Part shown: positions 51,583-61,661 of the stretch, one piece after another
How positions within the stretch are numbered: position 1 is the stretch's first letter
How the letters are laid out: every line of letters starts with the position of its first letter
From: Rhizophagus irregularis
Lineage: Eukaryota; Glomeromycota; Glomeromycetes; Glomerales; Glomeraceae
Direction: 5' to 3'
NCBI RefSeq assembly: GCF_026210795.1
Contig: NC_089454.1
Coordinates: 1,860,001 to 1,924,000 of the forward strand
Length of the DNA: 64,000 nt
Notes under the pieces: model-generated
Told to the model about the DNA's origin: nothing
The model's database searches: none
What the model saw: the letters and a program-made list of their open reading frames with translations, nothing else
Position numbers and translations under genes: made by a program

Positions 51583-53339
51583 CACACGTCAAATAAATAA
51601 AAATTGGCTGATTTTAGCTATATTTGTCCGATTTGTGACTTTTTACAGCCGTATTACCAATTCTTAACCACATTTTTCAGTTTTTTCACTATACAAAAAA
51701 ATTGTATATACATTATGAAATATATATTTTTATAAAAAATTATATTGTAATATTGAATTAAAATTTAAAAAATATTTTATTAAGCAATATTAAATAAAAA
51801 ACTAATCTTAAATAATTAAATTTTAAACAAAATACATTAAGAATATAAATTTACTTGTAATTTAATGTAATACGCACAATTATAAAAAATTAATAACTCC
51901 ACAAATATTAACTGTACCTTCATTAAAATAAATATTCAAGTAGATTCTAAGCTGCTGAACAATTTTTAATTAATAAAAGAAGTCGATTTACTTTGGCTAA
52001 AGTGCTTAAAATACGCTCTGAAGTAACAAAATAGAAAAAATAAAATTCGTAAATGAGTACCATTGTGAAAATCGCGAATAACTCATCAAGTATTAACTGT
52101 ACCTTCGTAAAAATTAATATCCAAGTAGATTTTGACCTGCTGAACAACTTTCAATTAATAAAAGAAGTCGATTTACTTTGACTAAAGTGCTCAAAATACG
52201 CTCTGAAGTGACAAAACGGAAAAAAATAAAATTCGTAAATGAGTACCATTGTGAAAATCGTGAATAACTCATCAAGTATTAACTGTAGCTTCGTAAAAAT
52301 TAATATTCAAGTAGATTTTGACATGTTAAACAACTTTCAATTAATAAAAGAAGTCGATTTACTTTGACTAAAGTGCTCAAAATACGCTCTGAAGTGACAA
52401 AACGGAAAAAAATAAAATTCGTAAATGAGTACCATTGTGAAAATCGTGAATAACTCATCAAGTATTAACTGTACCTTCGTGAAAATTAATATTCAAGTAG
52501 ATTTTGACATGCTAAACAACATTCAATTAATATAAGAAGTTGGTTTACTTTGGATAAAGTGCTCAAAATACGCTCTGAAGTGACAAAATGAAAAAAATAA
52601 AAGTCATGAATGAGTACTGTTGTGAAAATTGTAAATAACTCATCAAGTATTAACTGTACCTTCGTGAAAATTAATATCCAAGTAGATTTTAACCTGCCGA
52701 ACAACTTACAATTAATATAAGAAGTTGATTTACTTTGGCTAAAGATCTCAAAATACGCTCTGAAGGTAAAAAAATTTGTAACTTAATACTACTGTATAAT
52801 ATAAAAAATGTAAATAATTCCAAAAATATTAACTGTACTTTTATGATCTTAACAGTTTTAAACTTACTAAACTACTTTTAATTAAAAGAATAAGATTTAC
52901 TTCAGCCAAAATGCTCAAACCATACTTTGAAATATATGTAAAAAAAATATAATATTTGTTTATATTTTAAATTATGAGTTATTTAATTTAAATGTATTTA
53001 TATTTAAGAAAAAAAATATTTTAATTCTATTTTATAAAGTATTTAAAAAGTATTTTAGTAAAGTTTTTAAGGCAAAAAAATAATTATAACTGAAATAAAA
53101 AAAAATCTAAGTTAATAAATAAATATTAAACCGTAATACATAATCACATGTTATATATTAAAATTGAAAAATCCTATTACAAATAACCAAAAATCGGCAA
53201 TTTCATGTTAAAAATCAGAAATATTATATTAAAATCAGAAATATTTATTAAAATCGGAAATATTATATTAAAATTGCCAAAAAATCAGACAGCCATATTA
53301 AAAAGGGCAAAAATCTGATTTTTATTTATTTGACATGTG
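51583..53339. mobile_element. Non-autonomous CACTA-type element (1.76 kb)
   Basis: Ends cacacgtcaaataaataaaa and inverted cacatgtcaaataaataaaa. Flanking tat at 51580-51582 and 53340-53342. Subterminal words aatcggaaatattatattaa cluster near the right end. No transposase. The body is the tandem repeat of about 180 bp. Confidence 0.88.
51900..52790 (+). repeat. About 180-bp tandem repeat, about five units
   Basis: Units share agtcgatttactttg, aaagtgctcaaaatacgctc, ctcatcaagtattaactgta and attaatatccaagtagattt. The first and last units are diverged. Confidence 0.9.
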
Positions 53340-53660
53340 TATATCTGTAGAAAATACGTTATAAACGTATGAATTTTAATATACTGTAGAATAATACGTA
53401 TACCGTATCCTTTATTTACAATATTTTTGTGAACCGTATACAAAATACTGATATACAGTAGAAATGATATACGTTATAGACGTATGAATTTAATATACTG
53501 TATCACACAGTATGTTTACCGTATACTTTATTGTATTTTTTACTAAGCACATTTTGCGAACAGTATACATTATACTGATATGCCGTATGTAAAAATGCAA
53601 ACTGTATCAAAAATACATATATACAGTATAAAAACCGTATACATATTTTTTATAGGGCAG

Positions 53661-54618
53661 TTATTAGTAACCGTTCATTAATAATATTAAAAAAAAAAAT
53701 CAAGATTCGTAATTAGTAGTTACTTACGAATCTTGATTTTCCATTCTTCGGAATTTGAAAATCTACCTGATCCTAAAAAAAAGTAAAGAATGGTTATTAG
53801 TAACCGTTTATTAATCTATATATTAAAAAACACTGCAATCACGTGGGCGTTATGTTTAGATTAACCATATAAATAAGTCATTTGAATTGTGTAACCCTAC
53901 TCCTATTCGTCCCTAATGTTACACAAGACCAAAAAAGAAATTTTATTTCTGGCGAAAAACTGAAATTTTTGGTTATACAGGATTCCATAAAAGGAAATTG
54001 TCGGTTATGCAAATTTCCAAAAAAGGAAATTTTATCTTCTATTACTTTTCAGAGAAATTAAAAAATTGTATTGCTCAAATTTCCAAAAAAGGAAATTCTT
54101 TGCAGATCTTTTAATTCTGGCCGGAATTACATATTAACTGTTGTCGTAGACAACAGGTGAACACTAGTAATATTAAAAAAAAAAAGAAAAAAATTAAGAT
54201 TCGTAATTAGTAGTTACTTATGAATCTTGATTTGGAATTTGGAAATCCACCTGATCTTAAAAAAAAGTAAAGAATGGTTATTAGTAACCGTTTATTAATA
54301 ATATTTAAAAAAAAAGAAAAAAAATTAAGATTCGTAATTAGTAGTTACTTATGAATCTCTTCGAAATTCAGAAATTCATCCGATTCTAAAAAAAAAGTAA
54401 AGAACGGTTATTAGTAACTATTTATTAATAATATTAAAAAAAAAAGAAAAAAAATCAAGATTTGTAATTAGTAGTTACTTATGAATTTTCATTTTCCATT
54501 CTTTGAAATTCAGAAATCCACCTGATCCTAAAAAAAAAGTAAAGAATGGTTATTAGTAACCATTTATAATATTTTTTTTAAAAAAAAGAAAAAAAACAAA
54601 ATCAAGATTCGTATATAC
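53661..54618 (-). repeat. Intron-like array, block C (minus orientation, about 6 units)
   Basis: Continuation of block B after the 5.3-kb element. Many units carry the variant ttcgtaattagtagttactt in the donor palindrome. Interrupted by the Helitron at 53815-54167. Confidence 0.8.
53815..54167 (+). mobile_element. Non-autonomous Helitron (353 bp)
   Basis: The 5' end is TCTATATATTAAAA and the 3' end ACACTAG, inserted exactly between A and T. Removing it restores ttattaataatatt, the normal array text. An 8-bp perfect stem with 3-nt loop (ctgttgtc-gta-gacaacag, 54138-54156) lies 11 nt before the end, as in Helitron terminators. There are no inverted ends and no target duplication, which also fits. 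The interior repeats tttccaaaaaaggaaat. Confidence 0.88.
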
Positions 54619-55715
54619 TAGAGCTCTGAATTTAACCTGATGAATCGGATAATCTAACGGGTTGACCCAAAAAATTCGGGTTGGGTAGCAAATTTAATGA
54701 CCTGATCTCAGGTTGAGTCAGTCACAGTCGAGTACCTGATCCGATCTATTGACCCGATATATTTTGGGTTAAAAAAAAACGTTTTGGCATTTTTTATATC
54801 GCCAAAATCTGAATCTGACATTTTTTCATTAAAAATAATAATAAAACACGTCTTCTTTTAATAAAATAATTTTTTTTTAAATTAAAAATGTCAAACTCAA
54901 TGTTCTTCATTAAATTAAACAAAAAAAAAAGTTTTTTTAATGAAAAAACGTCAGATCTGACATTTTTCATTAAAAGATACATAAAAAAACTTTTTTTTTA
55001 ATTAAAACGTCAAATCCGACGTTATTCATTAAATTAAACAAAAAAAAAAGTTTTTTTAATGAAAAAATGTAAGATCTGACATTTCTCATTAAAAGAAATA
55101 TAAAAAACATTTTTTTTAGTTAAAAACGTCAAACCTGCCATTTTTTATTAAAGAAACAAAAAAAAAATTTTAATAAAAAAACATCAATCTGACATTTTTT
55201 TATTAAAAGAAACAAAAAAAAAAGTTTTTTTAATGAAAAAATGTCAGATCTGACGTTTTTCATTAAAAGAAACAAAAAAAAAAGTTTTTAATGAAAAAAT
55301 GTCAAACCTGACGTTTTTTCATTAAAAGAAAAATAAAATAACATTTTTTTAATGAAAAAACGCTGAACATGACATTTTTCATTAAAAGAAACAAAGAAAA
55401 AAAATTTTTTTAATGAAAAAACGCTAAACATGACGTTTTTCATTAAAAAAAACAAAAAAACCATTTTTTTTAATGAAAAAATGCCGAACCTGACATTTTT
55501 CATTAAAAGAAACAAAAAAAAAGTTTTTTAATAAAAAAATGCTGAGCCCGATATTTTTCATTAAATGAAACAAAAAAAAAAGTTTTTTAATGAAAAAATG
55601 TTGAATTTGGCATTTTTCCATTAAAAGAAACATAAATAACATTTTTTCATTAAATAAAATGAAAAACGTTTTTTTTAAACATCAATGGGTTGGTTCGGAT
55701 ACCCAACCTGACCTG
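54619..55715. mobile_element. hAT-type end with hairpin minisatellite, right end missing
   Basis: The left end tagagctctgaatttaacct matches the right end of the MITE 11180-12030 (inverted tagagctctgaac). The body 54770-55670 is a tandem repeat of about 58-60 bp whose units contain aaaatgtcagatctgacatt, a palindrome. Subterminal words recur at 55685-55715 (ggttggttcggatacccaac), but no matching terminus or 8-bp duplication follows. The repeat array changes orientation across it. Confidence 0.65.
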
Positions 55716-56527
55716 ATGCAAAAAACATTTTGTCGTAATATATGATATGTAAAAAAAGTGCCAAAATGCCGTTCTTTTTCTTTTTTTTTATAGGTTCAGT
55801 ATTTCAGGAAGGCTTCCAAAAAATGGAAAAACCCAAAGATTCACGTACAAATCTTTATTATTTTTATTTTTTAATATTATGAACAGTACTAACTATTCTT
55901 TTTCTTTTTTTTATAGGTTCAGTGTCTTAGGAGGGCTTTTGAAGAACGGAAAACCCAAAGATTCATGTACGAATCTTTGTTTTTTTTATTTTTTTAATAT
56001 TATGAACAGTACTAACTGTTCTTTTTCTTTTTTTTTATAGGTTCGGTGTCTTGAAAGAGCTTCTGAAGAACGGAAAACTCCAAAGATTCACGTACAAATC
56101 TTATTTTTTTACTTTTTTTAATATTATAAATGGTTATTAATAACCATTCTTTTCTTTTTTTTTAGAATTGGGTGGACTTTCAAGTTCCAAAGAATGGAAA
56201 ACCAAGATTCGTAAGTACGAATCTTGGTTTTTTTTGTATTTTTTGTAATATAAATGAACGGTTACTAATAACCATTCTTTTCTTTATTATTTTAGGATCG
56301 GGTGGGCTTCTGACCTTTGGGAAAAAGGAACCAAGATTCATAAATATGAATCTTGGTTTATTTTTATATATATATTTTTTTAATATTAATGAATGGTTAC
56401 TAATAACCGTTCTTTACTTTTTTTTAGGTTCAGTTGCTTTCGAGTTTCGAAGGACGAAAAAAACTAAGATTCATAAGAATCTTGATTTTATTTTTTTTAT
56501 TTTTTTTTTAATATTAATGAATGGTTA

Positions 56528-56682
56528 GGGCAGTGACATTTATTACGTAATATCCATTTACTATAAGCCCATACTCCCCCACCCCTATGTAATATGAAAA
56601 ATCTTACATTACACTTATATGTTATATGACCTTTAAATACCCTCCCACCCCCTAAAATATTACGTAATAAATGTTACTGCCC
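56528..56682. mobile_element. PIF/Harbinger-type MITE (155 bp)
   Basis: Inverted ends gggcagtgacatttattacg and cgtaataaatgttactgccc. The 3-bp target duplication TTA (56525-56527 and 56683-56685) is the usual Harbinger target. Confidence 0.9.
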
Positions 56683-57479
56683 TTACTAATAACCATTCTT
56701 TACTTTTTTTAGGTTCGGTGGCTTCTGAATTCTGAAGGACGAAAAAAACTAAAATTCATAAGTATGAATCTTAGTTTATTTTTTTTATATTTTTTTTTTA
56801 ATATTACATATAATGAACGGTTACTAATAACTGTTTTTTTCATTTTTTTAGGCTTCGGGTGGACTTCCAACCTTTGGGAAAAAAAAACCAAGATTTGTAA
56901 GTACGAATCTTGGTTTATTTTTTTTATATTTTTTTTTAATCTTAATGAACAGTTACTAATAACTGTTCTTTTCATTTTTTTAGGCTTTGGGTGGGTTTCC
57001 GACCTTTGGGAAAAAAAAACCAAGATTCATAAATACGAATCTTGGTTTATTTTTTTTTATATATTTTTTTAATATTAATGAATGGTTACTAATAACTGTT
57101 CTTTTCATTTTTTTTATAGGTTTGGCTATTCAGGTAGACTTCTGAAGAACAGAAAAAACCAAGTTTTGTAACTTGGTTTTTTTTTGGTTTTTTTATTATA
57201 ATTATGAACAGTTTACTAATCATTCTTTATAGGTTTGGGTGGACTTTTGAAGAACGGAGGAATCAAGATTTGTAAGTAAGTACGAATCTTGGTTTTATTT
57301 CTTTTTTTCTAATATTACGAATGATTTACTAACTATTGTTTCTTTTTTTTTTTATAGGTTTGGGTGGGTTTCAAAAAATGAAAACTCAAAGATTCGTAAG
57401 TACAAATCTTTAATTTTTTTATTTTTTATTATTACAAATGGTTTACTAATCATTCATTCTTTTTTTTATAGGTTCAGGT

Positions 57480-57721
57480 TAGTGTTCTGCACGAATCAAA
57501 TTTTTCCTCTGAAATTTGATTCGATTCAGACTTGATTTGACCTCCAAAAATTATTATTTCAGGATCTAGTGATCCAATTTCAATGATCTTTTTTTAATCA
57601 ATAGGTCTCGTTTCCCTGATCAAAATAAAAAAAAAGATCATTAAAATTGGACTGCTAGATCAAAAGTTATTCACAAAATACGTTTTTATTATTCATGAGC
57701 AATTATTCATGCAGAACACTA
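57480..57721. mobile_element. hAT-type MITE (242 bp)
   Basis: An 8-bp target duplication gttcaggt lies at 57472-57479 and 57722-57729. Inverted ends are tagtgttctgcacgaatca and tgattattcatg-type to gcagaacacta. Inner arms aggatctagtgatccaattt and aaaattggactgctagatca pair and resemble the inner arms of the foldback at 18260. Confidence 0.9.
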
Positions 57722-58213
57722 GTTCAGGTGGACTTTTGAAGAACAAAAACCCAAAGATTCATAAGTACAAATTTTTAATTTTTTTTTATTTTTTATTATT
57801 ACAAATAATTTACTAATCATTCATTCTTTTTTTTTATAGGTTTAGGTGGGCTTCTGAAGAACGAAAATCCAAAGATTCATAAGTACAAGTATGAATCTTT
57901 AATTTTTTTTATTTTTTATTATTACGAATGGTTTACTAACCATTCTTTCTTTTTTTTATAAGTTCGGGTGGGCTTCTAAGGATCGGAAAAAGGAAAACTA
58001 AGGTTCGTTATAAACCTTAGATTTTTTTTAATATTATGAACGGTTTCTAACTATTTTTTTCTTTTATTTTTATAGGTTCGATTGGCTTCTGAAGATTGAA
58101 GAAATTAAGATTCGTAAGTAAGTATGAATCTTGGTTTTTATTATTATTTTATTATTATTATTATTATTATAAATGGTTACTAACTGTTCTTATTCTTTTT
58201 TATAGATTTCAGT

Positions 58214-58435
58214 TAAGGTTGCTTGCCAAAACCTTCTTAATAACTGCCGAAACCTATATGGAAAATGCCGAAACTATATTAAATCATATTAAAAATCCTG
58301 CCGAAACTTTGCCGAAATGCTGAAACCCCCATTTGCCGAAACTGCTGAAACCCTGCCAAAACTATAGTAAACATATAGTAAAATCTTGCCGAAATTTATC
58401 GCAGGATTTTGGAGAGGTTTTGGCAAGCAACCTTA
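58214..58435. mobile_element. hAT MITE, TAAGGTTGC family copy 2 (222 bp)
   Basis: An 8-bp target duplication atttcagt lies at 58206-58213 and 58436-58443. Ends are taaggttgcttgccaaaacc and ttttggcaagcaacctta. The interior is rich in tgccgaaac words, and it is the short version of the 1.6-kb element at 7762. Confidence 0.95.
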
Positions 58436-58500
58436 ATTTCAGTAGGCTTCTGAAGAATGAAAAAAAACTAAGATTTGTAAGTATTACGAATCTTAGTAGT

Positions 58501-59475
58501 TCTTTTTTTTAAAAAAAAGAAACGTTATAATGTATTAACGTTTTTATTTCTTTATTTTGTAGGAACTCCAGGGCTCTTCTCCTCTCACCTTCTCTCTTTT
58601 CTTTCATTTTTCCCTGCCATTTCTCTATTTCTTACTTTTGTAGAACATTTTCTTGGAATTTTCTTTAGCTTCAGTAGATTACTTTAGTAGGACGTGTAAA
58701 TTAGCATCTTGGAATTAGTAAGTTTTTTTTATTATTATTTTTGATTTTTTTTATTGATTTTTTTTATCTTATAATTTGTAAAAATCAACAGTTTCCCACT
58801 TACTGGATCGAATTGGTAAGTTTTTCACTTAAAAACTTTTTAAAAAAATTTTTTTTTTATTATTAATTAATTTTTTTATTATTTTTTTTTGTAATTTTGG
58901 CTTCCTTATCCCAGATAATAGGATTGATTAATAAGTTTCAAAACGGTTTATTTTGAAACTTTTTTTTTAAGGTTTTGTTTTTCTAAATTTTTATTTCCGA
59001 TCGGACTTGGACTTTATTTTTTTTCTTTAGTTATAATGAGACGACTTTTAATATTCGTTCTTTCCAAGATGTGATCATGTGATTGTGAAATTGTGTATAA
59101 TTATTTTATTTATACATTAGATAGATGCTAATATACATGTACTGTATATTTAAGTGTTTTAATAAATTAATAAATTTGAAATGAAAACTAAATTAATAAA
59201 TAAATATTGAGACCTTAAAATTTTGTATCGAATAATTATCTAAACTGTGCCTCAATTTAACATCACTATTAAACCTAAATTTAACCTAGTCAAATTTAGG
59301 TCGAATGGTAGTGTAATGACTAATGATGGTTGAATTTTTTTTCTGAATTTAAGAAGATTGACACCCTAAATGTGCCTGAAAATTTGACCTCAATTTGATG
59401 ACACAGGTTAGATTATCATTCAACCTATATTCAACCTGGTCAAATTTAGGCTGAATTATCCTATTTTAACTAGTG
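58501..59475 (+). other. Right shoulder of the CACTA-bounded region
   Basis: A pyrimidine-rich stretch (58570-58640) and several donor- or acceptor-like junctions, then AT-rich sequence and the subterminal repeats attcaacctatattcaacct before the end at 59475. No gene seen. Confidence 0.5.
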
Positions 59476-60763
59476 TTACCTTTGGTTAATCTCGATTAAC
59501 AACTAGAAGTTTGGCAGCTTATGATAGGTTTGATTTTAATGAACTTTACCATTTTATGCAAAATTTTCATCAAAATATTAATAACACGATTACTGGTAAT
59601 GAAGAATTTCTGGGAGAGATGCTTACTCCAAGAAATCGAGTATCATTATCAAATGCCATATATAAACTATTGGTAAATATTATAATAATACATATGATTG
59701 GAATTTTATATCAATTGCTGATTTAACTTTGAGTAATTTATCGTCAGGAGATTCCAATCAATCAATCATTGTATTGCCAATCGTAACCCAGTTTGGTTGT
59801 ATTCAGATTGCTACCAAAATTTTTGGATCAAAAAGTGCATCCTGATATCAAAGAAGTTCATATATTCTGGCCAAATTTATATAGGACGATGAGTCTATAG
59901 TAGAGGTAGGCTCCGAATCTGGTCAATCCGGTCATCCTAGGATCAATCCGTCTAATAGGCGGATTCGGATTGATCAGATGAATCCGTCAAATAGACCGGA
60001 TGGATGACCGGATATCCGATCAATCCTATACGGGATCGACAAAAAAATTTCCTTTTTAGGAAATTTTATGTTACACGACCGGAAACTAAATTTAGAAAAA
60101 CTGGTTTTTGTGGAATGGGTATCGCCATAAATGGAAATGATCGACATACCCGTGAGTCACGTGACAACAATTAAATACCTAATCATAAATTCCGGCTGAA
60201 ATTAAATGATCGGCGATAAATTTCCTTTTTAGGATTTTTGTGAAACCAAAAATTTCATTTTTGCTGGGAAACAAAATTGCCTTTTTTGGATTTGCGTAAC
60301 GTTACTCATACCCTAAAAAGGATAATTCTATGCCGATTACTTAATTCCGGCCGGAATTATAATCAACCCGGTCAATCCGCGGATAATCCGATGATCCGAT
60401 TTTTTTAATCCGGATTAATCCGTCACGTGATCATCCGGATGACGGATTGACCAGATTCATCCGGAGCGCACCTCTAGTCTATAGACATTTACCCTAGTCA
60501 TGTTCAGTATTATTTTGAGCATACGGTTTAGCTGCCAATCGCATCAGCTTGCTTTTGTCAACTGGTATTTATGGGTACCAAATGAGAAAACAAGGTTTCA
60601 TTGCAAAATCAGCAATTAGAATGATAAAAGTTGCAATATTGAATTGTGAATATATGATTTTTACGAATTATCTAGAGATGCCATCATGCTAATTTATAAC
60701 ATATACAGTCGATTCTTACCTAGCAAATTTACAGTTAGTACACGAAATCTAACTACTTATATG
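59476..60763 (+). pseudogene. Fragment of a second CACTA (tnp2) transposase C-terminus
   Basis: It follows 37376-38100 closely: SRLTT, AAYDRFDFNELYHFMQNFHQ, EEMLTPRNRVSLS, then QRSSYILAKFI and FVNWYLW in shifted frames. Frameshifts and stops (about 59690, 59845, 60490-60660) and a 576-bp MITE (59901-60476) break it. The 5' part is absent, and it starts directly at the CACTA-type end. Confidence 0.85.
59901..60476. mobile_element. hAT-type MITE (576 bp) in the transposase fragment
   Basis: An 8-bp target duplication gtctatag lies at 59893-59900 and 60477-60484. Ends are tagaggtaggctccgaatct and atccggagcgcacctcta. Subterminal words ggtcaatccg and gatccggat recur in both orientations. Confidence 0.93.
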
Positions 60764-61660
60764 TAAGAATGGGTCCGCAAATGATTTTCAAATTCTGCAA
60801 TATTGTGGATTTTGGAGTTGAATTGCGGTTAGTAGCCTGCAATTCTGCAATTTTAATTGCTGCCCATAACTGTCAGCTTCGTACATTTATAAAAATGCCA
60901 GAACTATGGGTTCTAGCATTTTCTTTTAATTTTTTTTACATAAAAATGCTGGAACTATGGATCTGGTATTTTCTTTTAATTTTTTTTTACATAAAAATGC
61001 CATTACTATATATAATTCTGGCGTTTTCTTTTGATTTTTTACATAAAAATGCCAAAACTATGAGTTCTGGCATTTTCTTTTGATTTTTTTTATATAAAAA
61101 TGCCAGAACTATGATTCTGGCGTTTTCTTTTGATTTTTTTACATAAAAATGCTGGAACTATAGGTTCCAGCATTTTCTTTTGATTTTTTTTACATAAAAA
61201 TACCAAAACTATGGTACCAGCATTTTTTTTGATTTTTTTTACATAAAAACGCCAGAACTATGATTCCAGCATTTTCTTTTGATTTTTTTTACATAAAAAT
61301 GCCAGAACTATGATTCTGACATTTTCTTTTGATTTTTTTATATAAAAATGCCAGAACTATAATTTTGACGTTTTCTTTTAATTTTTTTTACATGAAAATG
61401 CCAGAACTATGGTTTTAGCATTTTCTTTTAATTTTTTTTACATGAAAATGCTAGAACTATAGTTCTGGCATTTTCTTTTAATTTTTTTTTATATGAAAAT
61501 GCCAGAACTATGATTCTGGCATTTTCTTTTAATTTTTTTTACATAAAAATGTCAGAACTATGGTTCTGGCATTTTTTTTAATTTTTTTTATGTAAAAATG
61601 CTAGAACTATGGGTTCCAGCATTTTTTTTAATTATTTTTTATATAAAAACGCCAGAACAA
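60764..61660. repeat. Hairpin minisatellite (about 58 bp, about 13 units)
   Basis: From about 60886 units read aaaatgccagaactatggtt then ctggcattttcttttgattt tttacat. The ends of each unit pair (gccagaac/gttctggc). Several units carry compensatory changes on both sides (gctggaac with gttccagc). The flanking 60764-60885 is unassigned. Confidence 0.85.
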
Positions 61661-61661
61661 T

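Larger units (their letters stand above)
48317..53657. mobile_element. 5.3-kb TIR element with CAG target duplication, no transposase
   Basis: Ends ccctataaaaaatatatata(cgg) and inverted ccctataaaaaatatgtata(cgg). Flanking cag at 48314-48316 and 53658-53660, which restores an uninterrupted array unit when removed. Subterminal degenerate repeats of acagtata/tatactgt occur at both ends (48340-48710, 53350-53640). The interior has tandem repeats and a nested CACTA element. The 3-bp duplication would fit CACTA-like elements, but the ends differ, so the superfamily is open. Confidence 0.85.
55771..58500 (+). repeat. Intron-like array, block D (about 17 units)
   Basis: Same unit as block A in plus orientation (acceptor tatagg, block like ttcaggtgggcttctgaaga, donor palindrome aagattcgtaagtacgaatc, branch palindrome). 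Interrupted by three MITEs at 56528, 57480 and 58214. After 58500 come further splice-like junctions (ttttgtagga at 58556, attggtaagttt at 58811). Confidence 0.88.
38541..59475. mobile_element. Composite region bounded by CACTA-type terminal repeats (about 21 kb)
   Basis: The left end cactagtcgaaaaaggaata and the right end (inverted) cactagttaaaataggataa agree at 23 of the first 30 positions and share attcagcct subterminally. Inside are four blocks of intron-like tandem repeat plus many later insertions, and no transposase of its own. The flanking 3 bp (tac, tta) do not match, and the left and right flanks come from different sequences. It is either one large non-autonomous element altered at one side, or two copies fused by rearrangement. 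Confidence 0.55.

Noticed and set aside
51947-52704. Paired 66- and 72-codon frames of similar sequence
   Set aside because: They are the same 180-bp tandem repeat read in one frame. Similarity reflects the DNA repeat, not a gene family.
41084-53339. A single CACTA element running from 41084 to 53339
   Set aside because: The end at 53339 pairs better with 51583 (same cacaygtcaaataaataa ends and tat duplication), leaving 41084 without a partner.
54794-57072. Several Phe/Lys-rich frames of 60-118 codons
   Set aside because: They read through hairpin minisatellite or the intron-like array. The repeat period is not preserved as a peptide repeat.
60886-61656. Possible CRISPR array (regularly spaced palindromes)
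   Set aside because: Units are contiguous with no unique spacers, and the setting is a eukaryotic transposon.
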